Shown here: one piece after another, positions 8,356 to 17,743 of the stretch
How positions within the stretch are numbered: the first letter of the stretch is position 1
Layout of the letters: the number at the start of each line of letters is the position of its first letter
The notes under the pieces: model-generated
Told to the model about the DNA's origin: nothing
Seen by the model: the letters and a program-made list of their open reading frames with translations, nothing else
The model's database searches: none
Program-made: the position numbers and the translations under genes
NCBI RefSeq assembly: GCF_009380215.1
Contig: NZ_WHUG01000009.1
Coordinates: 124,001-188,000 of the forward strand
DNA length: 64,000 nt
Source of the DNA: Rugamonas aquatica
GTDB taxonomy: Bacteria; Pseudomonadota; Gammaproteobacteria; Burkholderiales; Burkholderiaceae_D
Direction of reading: 5' to 3'

Positions 8356-10380
8356 TCAGTAGGTGGTCCCATCCGTCAGCGCTTCTGGATGTTCCACCCC
8401 AATGCCCATCGCGTTGGCATGGGCTCTCCTGCGGTACTCGTAATCCAGCATGGGCGTACAGCGGTGCAGAGCAAGCAAGCACGCCAGGCCGAATTCATCT
8501 CTGCGGTTGGAATAGCGCATTTCGAGGCCCACGAGCAGAGGCGTTTGCGGCGCCTGCATCGCGATCCATCTGGCGCGATCCAGCAGCACCTCCTTCGCCA
8601 GGGTAAAGCAGCTTGGCGGCAACTCCCACGCGCCCAACTCAACGGGAGGGCGTGGCGGCGGGTTGTCGTACACGGGTGTAATCGTGATCCTCCCTTTCAA
8701 GGCTTCCTGCGACGCGCGCCCCGCCACGCAAACATCCACCAGATGATCCACATGCTGCAACAGCTGCGCCGGGCTGCGGTCATCCGTACTCCTGGCGGCG
8801 TAGGCATGCAGCAGCCTTCTGTAACCCAGCAGGCGTTCGAAGCTGAGTTCAGTCGCGACCAGGCCGAAGCGGTTCAGCGTGGCCTGGTAGTGGCGATGGC
8901 CGGCCAGCATGGCGAGAGTATCGAACACCACGACGCGCTGGTTCGACAGACTGCGCACGTCGCCACGCCACAGGGTTGTGGTCGCTCCGTAGTCATCCAC
9001 GGAATAGACCTTGCATTGCTGTGTAAGGGCAACGAGAACGCGAGTACCGTCGACGCCAAAATGCCGACATAAACGCCGCAAGACGGCACTGCCTGATCCT
9101 GAGTTTCGCATAGGGCCCAACGGATCCATGTGCATGATGCCGATGACGCCAGGGCCCGGATCGTCAAATGGCATGTCGAGCCTGAATGTTGCCCTGTTCG
9201 CCCTGGTGACATCTTCGATAGTATCGCCCACGGAATAGCGCCGCGCCGGCTGCCGCCAACCGTTGCGCAGCACGTAGTAATAGCGAACCGTCGCGTGAAC
9301 AACGCGTGCGACGGTCTCCCACTCCGTTCCGGAAGCGCGCACTACCACCTTCTCCATCATGACTAGGGCGGCATCGTGCGTAGCCACGTCATCCAACTCC
9401 ATGACCAGCATGAGCGCGAGGCTGGCCAATTCATCGGGGGTCCCTGCTGCCGCCAAAATATCCTTCAGTAAGCCTGCCACCAACGACTGGAATTGCGGAC
9501 GCTCACCGACTTGGCGAAACGGGGATGACGAGAACCGCAGATTTCCGACGATGCGCTGCGCCGTCAAGTATTCCAGCAAGTGTCCAGCTCCTGTCTGATT
9601 CAGACCCAGCTGGTACTGCAGCACTGGCACCGCACTGTAGGAGTCGGCGCCCGCACGGTACAGCTCAAGCAGCGACTCCCGCAGTTGCGCGCTACGCTGC
9701 CATATTTCAGGCGGCGGACTCACAGTCAGGTGACCATAGGCGGGAGCACGGCCATTACGCCACTGGGTCTCGATGTAGCTGGCTTCCGCCAGGGCCCCCC
9801 TACCGATCGCGTCACGGATGGCCACATCAAGCAGGCCCACAGAAGTCTTGTCGATGATCGGCAGGCTCAAGTCCGGATGTTCGTTGAACAGGTCCCAGAG
9901 CCGCGGATGCCTGACGATTATGCTGCAAAGCAGATCCCAGTCCCATACCTCCACTCTGAACTTGGCCCCAACCTCCGCCCGCAGCTCTTCCAACGTGGTC
10001 TGGAGGCCGGAATCGTTAGGCAGGTTGGTCGCCAGGACGAATAACTCGAAATGGTCGTACCCGTCTCCGCGGTCGACTAGAGCGACCACACGCTGCATGT
10101 CGTCCTTGACCTTGGCGATCACCTTCGAACTCAGCTTTTCCTTTACCGTGAACTTGCATTGGACGCCCACCATTTTGACCAGCCCACGCGTGGACGGAGA
10201 GCCAAAATCATGCACGAGGATATCGAGGCCGTGCTGATCCTGACCATGGCGCCCGAACTGGGCAGCACCGGGGCTGTTGTAGGCCACAGCGAAGACGTGC
10301 TGGCACAAGGCCTGGAACTTGTAGCCGTCCGATGGTCGGGGGATGTATGCAGCGGGGTTTGACGCGATATCCTTGCTCAT
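8356..10380 (-). CDS. Large protein with N-terminal PD-(D/E)XK nuclease-like domain
   Basis: 674 residues. The first 80 residues carry the usual defence-nuclease entrance: FQALCQHVF, then GQDQHGLDIL with D53, and VGVQCKFT with Q74-x-K76. This is the D..QxK variant of the PD-(D/E)XK core often placed at the N-terminus of sensor proteins. Residues ~90-170 complete the nuclease fold (KVKDDMQRVVAL, FELFVLATN, VEVWDWDLL). The remaining ~500 residues are alpha-rich and not recognised; they hold no visible NTPase motifs. It stands alone between pseudogenes. A role in phage or plasmid defence is inferred from the domain and the neighbouring HEPN proteins. Confidence 0.6.
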   Translation of the reverse strand: MSKDIASNPAAYIPRPSDGYKFQALCQHVFAVAYNSPGAAQFGRHGQDQHGLDILVHDFGSPSTRGLVKMVGVQCKFTVKEKLSSKVIAKVKDDMQRVVALVDRGDGYDHFELFVLATNLPNDSGLQTTLEELRAEVGAKFRVEVWDWDLLCSIIVRHPRLWDLFNEHPDLSLPIIDKTSVGLLDVAIRDAIGRGALAEASYIETQWRNGRAPAYGHLTVSPPPEIWQRSAQLRESLLELYRAGADSYSAVPVLQYQLGLNQTGAGHLLEYLTAQRIVGNLRFSSSPFRQVGERPQFQSLVAGLLKDILAAAGTPDELASLALMLVMELDDVATHDAALVMMEKVVVRASGTEWETVARVVHATVRYYYVLRNGWRQPARRYSVGDTIEDVTRANRATFRLDMPFDDPGPGVIGIMHMDPLGPMRNSGSGSAVLRRLCRHFGVDGTRVLVALTQQCKVYSVDDYGATTTLWRGDVRSLSNQRVVVFDTLAMLAGHRHYQATLNRFGLVATELSFERLLGYRRLLHAYAARSTDDRSPAQLLQHVDHLVDVCVAGRASQEALKGRITITPVYDNPPPRPPVELGAWELPPSCFTLAKEVLLDRARWIAMQAPQTPLLVGLEMRYSNRRDEFGLACLLALHRCTPMLDYEYRRRAHANAMGIGVEHPEALTDGTTY

Positions 10381-11159
10381 TGATCGCCATTTGCCAGTTA
10401 TTCAAATTCGAAAGTCTACCCGATCCCCTGGCCGCTGCCGCTCAAACTTGGGTACGTTGAGATGCACCATGGAATATTCACACGACATGGGCAAATTTGA
10501 CGAGCGAGCCTTAGCCGCAGCTGCTGGGCGCCGCCTCTGGGAACTCGATGGCTAAGCTCTGCATAATCGAGACGAAGACTTCGAACCGATCAGATAAGAG
10601 ACCAGCAGCCGTTTAGCGTCACCGGCTGCGGTACGGTTTTGGAAACGCCGTCAAGAACCCGCACGAACGGATGGCGTCGAGGCTACCGGGAATTGCATCG
10701 ACGGCTGTGTGGGCACCTGTGCCGGCCCCGAAAACCGCCCCCCTCGTTCCGCCCCCGACCGGCAAGCTCTGCGCCGAACTTCAGGCTCCGTAATTTCAAT
10801 TTCTATTGCTTCCTCGATAATTTCTGAAATGATTTCCTCGTTTCACACCTAAAAGCGGTATTAACTATTCAGTGATAATAAGCATTATCACGGAAGATAT
10901 GACAGGTCGAGGGCGTACCGAGGCCGCAAGACGCTGGGATATTGGAACTTTGGGCTCATCGTTGGAAGCAAATGTGTGAGTCGCCCTGGACTGGACGCCG
11001 ATCTGCGCCTTTTCTATGCTTACCGGACCCGTTCAGCGGGATTCCGTCCGCCCTAGATCTGTCCCATGTGTTTGATCATGGTGCCAGGCCAATCAGGGGG
11101 CGCGACCACGTGACGCTGGCATCTACTGACAGTGTCGGGCTATTCGACAAAGGCCCTAC
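10381..11159. other. Gene-free region
   Basis: No supported gene. A 28-codon frame at 10471-10554 and GC-rich tracts look like remnants. An inverted repeat TGATAAT-AAGC-ATTATCA at 10873-10890 in an AT-rich patch could be an operator, but no gene start is tied to it. Confidence 0.4.
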
Positions 11160-11795
11160 TCAAGGCGGAGCGCCCGCGCCCCTGCCTTGGGGCGTCGACG
11201 ACGGCCAGTCGGGTAGTCCCCGGCCGACAGCGCTTTCCCACGTCTCATGCTTGATCAAGCGATCGGAAATCTGCGTGTTCAGCTGGTCGATTTGCGGTTT
11301 GAGATGGCCCCATCTTTTCCGCTCTTCAAACATCTCGCTGATCGACAAGGTCCCGATTTGTTCGCCTCGTCGATCGCTTGCAGCACGGGCCGCCCGCCAG
11401 AAGTGCCTGGCCAGGGACACTTCCTTGATTGTTGCCATAGGTAGGCAGTACGTCGTCGCAAGGTACTCGATGGCGGCCAGGCCAAAGCCTTGGCGGCGGT
11501 AGGGCTCATGAATGGTCACATCGAATATGTAGAGCCTATCGAAGAGAGGCGACACCGCATAAGTTACCCGCCCCACCGGCGTACGGTCAGATGAATAGAT
11601 GGTCGCCTTGATATCGGGATTCGGTGAGGTGAACGATTGATGATGGTTCGTCGAGGTCTCGATTTCAATGGTCGGAAGCGGCTCGATGCGGATGCGTCCA
11701 GGTGCGGCTGGGGTAAAGCCCGATACGTCATCAACAGCAGTCGTATGCCGCGGCCTCGCCATGACGGACCTAAAGAATGACAACATCTTCAACAT
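11160..11795 (-). CDS. GNAT-family N-acetyltransferase-like protein
   Basis: 211 residues from ATG at 11795, preceded by AGGTAGGA at a good distance. The centre holds a GNAT core: beta strand TPVGRVTYAVS, LYIFDVTIHEPYRRQGFGLA (motif A, acetyl-CoA pyrophosphate loop RRQGFG) and AAIEYLATTYC. The C-terminal 60 residues are charged and Pro-rich, and the first 50 are low complexity, unlike compact housekeeping GNATs. The substrate is unknown. It could be a modifier in the defence island or a secreted protein, but it lacks the T3SS promoter box found near effectors further right. Confidence 0.6.
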   Translation of the reverse strand: MLKMLSFFRSVMARPRHTTAVDDVSGFTPAAPGRIRIEPLPTIEIETSTNHHQSFTSPNPDIKATIYSSDRTPVGRVTYAVSPLFDRLYIFDVTIHEPYRRQGFGLAAIEYLATTYCLPMATIKEVSLARHFWRAARAASDRRGEQIGTLSISEMFEERKRWGHLKPQIDQLNTQISDRLIKHETWESAVGRGLPDWPSSTPQGRGAGAPP

Positions 11796-12091
11796 GCAAC
11801 GATCCTACCTTTTTGAGTTGCTGCCCTAGCCACGACATATTCTCGATCGTGGAACTGGACGCGTGCTGCGATGAACAATTTATACGTCGACGAAATCAGC
11901 TGCCGGTGCTGAAACCTCGCTCTCGGCACCCAACATTTTTGGGCACGATATCGCCTGAACAAGCATATCAGCGACCATTTCTGATGTAAATAAGTGGCTC
12001 TTCGGCGGAGCTGCAGCAAATGAGCTAGGGCAATTGGCAAGTCGACGCGCGAGGACCGAGCATTCCGGCCGGCCCCGTGGCGTTTTCCACG

Positions 12092-12928
12092 CTAACTATT
12101 GCCGGCGCTCGACGTGCTGCTCTCCGGCGGCGGCGTCCATGTTTCCACGCTTTTGGGTTCGGGGAGCTTGCGCACCGCGAATTCGCCGATTGCACGCAAA
12201 ACTCCATCGATCTGCGTCAGGCATGTGGAAATCAAATCGTCGGTCATATAGCATATCCACGGTTCGGAACCTTTCGTCGTCCAATAGAACCAGGTGGTCG
12301 GCCAGTTGGCGTTGGCGATCAGCGTGCTGAACTTCGCTCGCTCGGGGACCGGCCATTCGAATCCGAGATGGAGCATCTTGTTGCGGTATGCGAAGAGAGC
12401 GCCAAGGGTCTTCTCAAGGTCGGCCGGCAAGAACTCGGCCAGGCCGGTGGCGCAGGATAGCTGCATAATGCCGGCGGCTATGCCTTGGGACCGCTTTCCA
12501 TTTTCCGTCCACGAGTACCGGCAGTCCCATCGGGAGGCAACATCCATCGTCCATCGGTGATGATCGGGCAAATGGTCGGTTTCATTGCCGTGGTAGCTAT
12601 GCGCCACACTGAAGGCCTCGCAAAAAATCGTCTCGATGAACGGCGCAAGCATACCGATCGCGGACATGCTATGGGCGGCGTCGGCGAATACGGACGCATG
12701 CATCCTATCGCTCCAGTCGCCGCTCGCCCATCGGCTTTGCTCCTCGCTGAGATGCGGAATTTCAAGCTCGATTTGCCGGATCTCCTCGGCCTGACGCTTT
12801 TCATTTTTCTGGTGCCGTTCCAACAGCGATCTGATGGCCTGCAGCTGAGCATCATAGTCGACAAACGGCAACAGGATGGCGGCGTACTCTCGCGCCGGCA
12901 TCGCTAAAGGTGTATGGAATATGGTCAT
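12092..12928 (-). CDS. Hypothetical protein with HEPN-like RX4H motif
   Basis: 278 residues from ATG at 12928 (a TTG 28 codons upstream is possible). A charged helix (LLERHQKNEKRQAEEIRQIE) is followed by mostly helical sequence. RNKMLH at residues 182-187 sits in AYRNKMLHLGFEWP, the typical HEPN context RX4-6H after a helix. The N-terminal half contains an aromatic/histidine-rich stretch (SYHGNETDHLPDHHRW). The family is not recognised. HEPN assignment is an inference from the motif and from two other HEPN proteins in the same island. Confidence 0.5.
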   Translation of the reverse strand: MTIFHTPLAMPAREYAAILLPFVDYDAQLQAIRSLLERHQKNEKRQAEEIRQIELEIPHLSEEQSRWASGDWSDRMHASVFADAAHSMSAIGMLAPFIETIFCEAFSVAHSYHGNETDHLPDHHRWTMDVASRWDCRYSWTENGKRSQGIAAGIMQLSCATGLAEFLPADLEKTLGALFAYRNKMLHLGFEWPVPERAKFSTLIANANWPTTWFYWTTKGSEPWICYMTDDLISTCLTQIDGVLRAIGEFAVRKLPEPKSVETWTPPPESSTSSAGNS

Positions 12929-13301
12929 GACGTGCGGCGGTTCTTCACGGGGTTGAAAAATCCACCAAAACGGGTGGAAAACTTGCAGCTCACGATTGTA
13001 GTCACAAACCAAGTATGCGGATAGCCGCTGATCGTCTATGTTCGTTGAAACAAATATTTCGCGTCACATACGTTTTAGCGGGACGCGCGCTTCGGAAAAT
13101 CCGTTCACCGGCCAGATTTTTTAGTCAGCACGTTCGGCGATACTGAATGCCAAAGTTAGGGAGACCACTGCTGGCTCGGTAACCGTACCCGGCCTCGCCC
13201 TTCCCTGCGCGCTCCAGGAACGCAGCGGGGCCGCCACGCCTATTGCTGAACTGCCGCAAGCTCGCACATAATTATTGCAACTTGATAAACGGCAAACGTC
13301 C
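12929..13301. other. Gene-free region
   Basis: No coding signal is seen. AT-rich patches near 13030-13070 and 13100-13130 may hold the promoters of the flanking divergent genes. Confidence 0.3.
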
Positions 13302-13835
13302 ATGAGCGCAGACCAAGCATCTCCCCCTCCACATCCCGAACTGGGCGTCGCACTATTTGACGCGCTCGCGTTCCCTGGCCCGCGCAGCACACAGCCGTTG
13401 AAGCACAGCTGGCGGGTGTTGCGGGGAGCGGACCAGCTGGCTGCCGTCTACACCTCCAACGTCCCAAACTACCATGTGGCCGAGTTCGCGCTCAACCAGC
13501 ATCTGCTCGCGCACGGCGATGCGGAAAGAGACGCCCTGCTCACCTGGCTGAACCAACAAAAGGCGAACGCTGGCGGGCGCTACGCCAAGCCGCACCAGCT
13601 CGGGAAGGCAGTGGACTGGTGCCGGCTCGGCTTCCCTACCCTGCCGTCCGCTCTCACCTTTTTGAATGAGCTACGCAGCAACCTGCTGCTCAGGCAGCCA
13701 TCGGCCAGGTGGATCCCGTCGGGCGGCGCTCCCGCGGCCCCAAGTCTTATGGATGACAGCATGGCGCCTGACCCAGCGCTCGATAGCGATCACGGGATTG
13801 CCACCGTGAGGAATCGGACCAACGAGGAATACTAG
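13302..13835 (+). CDS. Hypothetical protein
   Basis: 177 residues from ATG at 13302 (CATGAGCGCAGACC). An alternative in-frame start lies 9 codons upstream. The sequence is soluble, with a helical middle (HVAEFALNQHLLAHGDAERD, LLTWLNQQKANAGG) and a Pro-rich, acidic C-terminus. It is not recognised. The downstream broken gene and nuclease at 13.9-14.7 kb are on the same strand and may form one unit with it. Confidence 0.5.
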   Translation: MSADQASPPPHPELGVALFDALAFPGPRSTQPLKHSWRVLRGADQLAAVYTSNVPNYHVAEFALNQHLLAHGDAERDALLTWLNQQKANAGGRYAKPHQLGKAVDWCRLGFPTLPSALTFLNELRSNLLLRQPSARWIPSGGAPAAPSLMDDSMAPDPALDSDHGIATVRNRTNEEY

Positions 13836-13889
13836 CTCAGATGCATCCCCTTGTTGGTGGGCCACGTACTGCGGCAGGCCGACGGCGTG

Positions 13890-14310
13890 ATGGCCCGCCT
13901 CACCTACGAAGATCTGGCGGCGCTTCTCGGACGCGTCAACAGGCATGGCGCGCCGGCCCCGCGCGGCTTGGGGGATATCCTGGAGCAAGCGATGAAACAC
14001 ATCGATCGCGCATGCGGCCCCGGATGGGTGCCATACCTGACCACCATCGTGGTCAATAAAGCGGGCCCAAACAGGGGGCTCCCTGGTGACGGCGTTCGCG
14101 AACGCTGGCCCGGCTATGACCTCCTGACAACTCTCGAGAAGCGGGACAAGGTAGCCTCCGAATATCAATCAGGAGATCCTGCAGTTCGGCAGCCAATGGC
14201 TCACCGTGCTGAACGAGCTTGGGCTGGCCCCTACCAACCTGCCCGGAATCGATCAGCGGCAGCGCGTCGGTGTCGCCGGTCGCGCCGGAGGTGAGTCAGC
14301 CGCCCCATAA
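13890..14310 (+). pseudogene. Conserved hypothetical with frameshift
   Basis: The first frame (ATG at 13890) reads MARLTYEDLAALLGR ... RGLGDILEQ ... VPYLTTIVVNKAG then GLPGDGV, a layout seen in small proteins next to restriction-like genes. Coding character shifts to the +1 frame near 14164 (INQEILQFGSQWLTVLNELG) and ends at TAA 14308. A single-base indel explains this. The function is unknown. The stop overlaps the start of the following nuclease gene, so the two were probably translationally coupled. Confidence 0.5.
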
Positions 14311-14692
14311 GGCTCTCAAACAGTTCGTTCTGGACAACCCGGATCGTTTTGGCGCCGCGCGTGACGCGTCAGTCTGGCGCGCAACGACCGAGTATGCGCT
14401 ACGCTCCGGTGACCAGATCGACGTGTTCTTCAAGTCCGACCGCTGCTGGATTGGCGTGGAAGTCAAATCGTCCATTTCGGACAGCACCCCGGATGACTAT
14501 GAGCGGGGCATATACCAGGTCGTCAAATACCTGGCGTTGCTCACGGCCCAGGCGAAGATCGATCATCCGGCAGCACCACCATCGGTCGCTGTGGTGCTGG
14601 CCCTGGAGTCCACCCTGCCCTTCCAGCTGCATGCTACGGCCAGGGACCTTGGAGTGAGGGTGATCGAGGGTCTGGGTACCGCTCAAGGGTGA
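14291..14692 (+). CDS. Small PD-(D/E)XK nuclease-like protein
   Basis: 133 residues from GTG at 14291; an alternative GTG lies at 14270. E34, D44 and E57-V-K59 in SGDQIDVFFKSD and CWIGVEVKSS match the E...D...ExK core of VSR/RecB-like restriction folds. The following YERGIYQVVKYLALLTAQ helix and VAVVLALES strand complete the fold. The start overlaps the end of the upstream broken gene, suggesting a two-gene module. A nuclease role is inferred from the motif. Confidence 0.6.
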   Translation: MSQPPHKALKQFVLDNPDRFGAARDASVWRATTEYALRSGDQIDVFFKSDRCWIGVEVKSSISDSTPDDYERGIYQVVKYLALLTAQAKIDHPAAPPSVAVVLALESTLPFQLHATARDLGVRVIEGLGTAQG

Positions 14693-15128
14693 CGCACATT
14701 CGCCGCCGCTCAACCCGGGGCGCGTTGGCGGCGATCGCTCGCTGTATTCGGTCGGTCGCACCGCCCATTTGCCGTTCGGCTAAGACGTCACTCTGCGGGG
14801 GTCGTCATTGTCCAAGCCTCCCATTCGGGATCGTCGAGGAAAGGCGCGGCCGTCGAAGGGACGGCTCCTGCGCCGGCCGACAGAAGCACGACCAGGCCCG
14901 TGCAGGTCCAAGCGAACCGCTTTTGCGTGGCCACGAATACCCCATAAACGACACGCGCTCAGGCACCACGATGTCCTCGCAAGTGCAACCTTTCGGATAT
15001 CCGGCGCGGCCCATTTGAAGCTGCTGCCAGAACGCACGCCGCGATCCCCCGTCAGCTCTGCGACAATAGCGGGCAGACCAGGGCCGGCGCCATCTCCGAA
15101 AAGCTCCTCAAATGACGGAAAACTCTCA

Positions 15129-15167
15129 CTAAGTCATTGATTTTAAAGGTGTGCGACTTGCACACTC
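15129..15167. repeat. 39-bp direct repeat, copy 1
   Basis: CTAAGTCATTGATTTTAAAG followed by GTGTGCGACTTGCACACTC. It matches copy 2 at 15282 except for three bases, all in the right part. The spacing between copies is 153 bp. Confidence 0.8.
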
Positions 15168-15281
15168 AATTTCGAGTTGCCGACGTCTCAACGCATGTTC
15201 CCGAAAAATACAGGCAGGTATATGCCAGGACGCCATCCAAGCGCACCGCTGCATCGATGTGCAGCAAAGCCTAAGTTCCAG

Positions 15282-15320
15282 CTAAGTCATTGATTTTAAA
15301 GGTGTGCGAGTCGCACACCT
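15282..15320. repeat. 39-bp direct repeat, copy 2, with perfect 9-bp dyad
   Basis: Same sequence as copy 1 up to GTGTGCGA. Here the right part is a perfect inverted repeat, GGTGTGCGA-G-TCGCACACC at 15301-15319. The combination of direct repeat and dyad is typical of a recombinase core site or a DNA-binding protein site. Confidence 0.8.
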
Positions 15321-16489
15321 CGCCCCCCTCCACTCTGGCGGCTACGTCAGTGCCAGCACAAACCTCCTACCAAATGTGTCAATGCCACCGAAGTGCGCGA
15401 CTGGCAAACGCTGGAATAGAGGCTATCGCAGAAAATACGATGCCGACCATATCCACGTAAAAATGCGACTGCGACACTCGTCGCAACCATATGCGCGACC
15501 GCAATGCCCGACACTCGTTGCAATGACAGCTGATCAATACCCTTCCCTTTCGATGCCGGCTCAAGCGTCTACTTGCGTGGTGAGCTGCACCACGCCATGC
15601 CGGCCGACACTTGCCGAATGGCGCCCCCGATCGGAACGCACACCGGCACACCGCCCCGCCACAAGTGACATTTGTGCAAACCCTGCGCTCACCGCCAACC
15701 GCGCGCTCGATCATAGGTTCCTGGGTTGGCCCCCCCTGGGAAATCACGGCACAAGCGCAAAGTCTCCCAGTCAGCCCAACAAACAAATGCGAACGTCAGC
15801 ACGCTCACCTGGCCCCCAGGGCGTGAAATCGCGCAGCCGGCTCGCCACCACCAGCCTGCAGTTCTCGACGACCGCCGCAAGGTTCGGCTGGAAGCCGATG
15901 TACCGCAGACGTCATCAAACCGCATACGCCTGCTGCGTGCTCCACCAAATACTTGCCCGTATAAGACGCACGCCAGGTAGTACTGCGAGTAACGGGAAGC
16001 GCACAGAAGCAGGGCTGCTCGGCCAGCCATACTGTCCCGCCATTCGACCACGCCACAAGCGCGGGCAAATTGGCCGCCGGTGAACGTGAACATCCTACAT
16101 GGCCGACCAACTGCGGCGAGGGGAGGGCGCCGGCCCTTCAAGGTCGCCAGCTAGACGCCGATGAAGCGAATCACCTTGAGGTGCGGGCCAGGCGCTCCCC
16201 GCAAAAGCGACGGTGGACTGTAAGTTCCGAAACATCACGCGTTCGCCGCGGTTCGTCCACTTGGCGGCCACAACGCGAATGTGCAACGGAACAACCCGGC
16301 TTTCGGACAGTTCCTGGCGCGCGCTTCGGCTTCGAATCGCGGCAACAACGGTCGGGCCACGCCACTGGCCAGCGCCGGTGGGGAACCTTCCGGCACCGAT
16401 CCCGCATCGATGAATCGTGCGGACCTGGCATAGTTGTAAATTATGTTATAAATGAAAATTACCGCGCCACACTATATCCGGAGCTTCCC

Positions 16490-16906
16490 TTGAACAGACC
16501 ACTCGTTGTCATCGGCGACAAGACCAGCCACGGCGGCACCGTCATCAGCGCCGATCTCACTTTCGCCATCTACGGCAAGGCTACGGCACGGGTGGGCGAC
16601 ATGACCGTATGCCCCAAGTGCAAGGGCACTTTCGCCATTACGTCAGGGGCGAGCGACCTGCTGGACGGCTATGGCAAGGGCTACACACGCCACATGGACA
16701 CCACCGCTTGCGGAGCGAAACTGATCTCGAGCCAGGTGACCACACTTTGGTCGGACGAGTCCTCGCTGGGCGATCCTGCCGCCGAACATGCCGCTGAAGC
16801 GATCACGGCCACACCCCTGATCGCGGCCGCCACATCGTCGGGCATCTGCCTGGACTGCCTGCTCAAGGCCGCACACGCCGGCAGCCCCGTCGTCATCAGG
16901 GAGTAA
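16490..16906 (+). CDS. PAAR-domain protein (T6SS spike tip)
   Basis: 138 residues from TTG at 16490, with CGGAG 7 bases upstream; no ATG is available in frame. Residues 5-90 form a PAAR domain: VVIGDKTSHGGTVISAD, ATARVGDMTVCPKCKG, TFAITSGASDLLDG, then RHMDTTACGAKLISSQ. PAAR proteins cap the VgrG spike and carry the effector. This one has no fused toxin, and its partner toxin lies three genes downstream in the same tight operon (16490-19067). Confidence 0.85.
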   Translation: MNRPLVVIGDKTSHGGTVISADLTFAIYGKATARVGDMTVCPKCKGTFAITSGASDLLDGYGKGYTRHMDTTACGAKLISSQVTTLWSDESSLGDPAAEHAAEAITATPLIAAATSSGICLDCLLKAAHAGSPVVIRE

Positions 16907-16908
16907 CC

Positions 16909-17412
16909 ATGCTCGACGTCCAAACCAGGTTGCAACAGCTAAGGGATGGCATGCCAGAACTGCGACTCTATGCGCTGGTCGATGGCGCCTAGTACCAGAC
17001 ACGGAGCGAACGACGCCTGCACAACGGCAGCGGCCTGTTCCCAGTATTCGCCGACACGCCGCATGCCGCGCTCAGCCATGCAGGCCCTTGGTTGGTAGAC
17101 TCGGAAACGGTGGCGCCGTCGTTGGTATCCGAGTTGTACGCGCTCGAACGGGAACTGCCCGCTGTGTCCTGGTTGTTTTCTTCACAGAACCTGGACGGCC
17201 TTGGGCAACTACTACAACTCAAACTCGACGTCACGTTACCCGACGGCCGCAGCGCCTTGTTGCGCTTCTGGGATCCGCGGGTCCTGGTCAACCTCGCACA
17301 AACCCTCGACAATGGACAGCGCGAAGACTTTTTCGGCTACATCCACGAATGGTACCTGCTGCATGACGGGAAGCGCGTCTGGATCGGGAGGCAAAATGCT
17401 CACACTCAGTGA
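16909..17412 (+). pseudogene. DUF4123 T6SS effector chaperone, nonsense mutated
   Basis: The frame opens at ATG 16909 (MLDVQTRLQQLRDGMPELRL, then YALVDGA) and hits TAG at 16990-16992, codon 28, at the place where DUF4123 proteins have a Gln (family pattern YALLDGAQ). The rest of the domain is intact to 17412 (GLFPVFADTPHAALSHAGPW, WLFSSQNLDGLGQLL, LRFWDPRVL). DUF4123 proteins load toxins onto VgrG or PAAR. A single CAG to TAG change would account for the stop, and suppression or re-initiation cannot be excluded. Confidence 0.75.
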
Positions 17413-17743
17413 GGCGCAGTGGCAAGCCCTGCAACTAGGCGAAGCACATCAGTTTCTCACCATGGTCGCCGATCACTTCCTAGCCAGCCGACCCGACATG
17501 CTCGCTCTGCCAGGCCGTGAGGCTGTACGTGCCCGCATGAAGATCGCCCATGATTTCGCCGCACGCCTCGGCTTCACCAGCGCGCCGCACATCATCAGGC
17601 TGATGTATCTCGGCGCGGACGCACCGACGGCCTTCGACGATCCGGCGTTTGCGCGATACCTGCTGAAGCCAGGTGCGACGCCGGAACAACGGCTCGATGA
17701 CCTCGACGCAATCATGCGCCACAAACTCAAAGGAAACCGCTGA
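17396..17743 (+). CDS. Small protein of the T6SS toxin cassette
   Basis: 115 residues from ATG at 17396, overlapping the end of the DUF4123 frame; its stop overlaps the ATG of the toxin gene. A helical N-terminus (LTLSEAQWQALQLGEAHQFL) is followed by ADHFLASRPDML and RMKIAHDFAARLGFTS. Such a gene recurs between DUF4123 and toxin genes in comparable cassettes. Its role there is not known; it may be an adaptor. The tight overlaps indicate co-translation with the toxin. Confidence 0.65.
   Translation: MLTLSEAQWQALQLGEAHQFLTMVADHFLASRPDMLALPGREAVRARMKIAHDFAARLGFTSAPHIIRLMYLGADAPTAFDDPAFARYLLKPGATPEQRLDDLDAIMRHKLKGNR

Larger units (their letters stand above)
14693..16489. other. Long gene-poor region
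   Basis: No intact gene is supported. Minus-strand sequence near 15826-15912 has coding character (LRYIGFQPNLAAVVENC ... RLRDFTPWG) without start or stop, a likely remnant. Two direct repeats with internal dyads lie at 15129 and 15282. AT-rich sequence at 16435-16465 precedes the PAAR gene and is its probable promoter region. Confidence 0.4.

Noticed and set aside
11160..11795. GNAT protein as a YopJ-like T3SS effector
   Set aside because: It shows a GNAT acetyl-CoA loop, not the YopJ His-Glu-Cys triad, and has no T3SS box.
15304..16083. 259-codon plus-strand frame
   Set aside because: Low-complexity Arg/Thr/Pro composition and no motif; weak coding signal is instead on the minus strand in pieces. 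Treated as non-coding.
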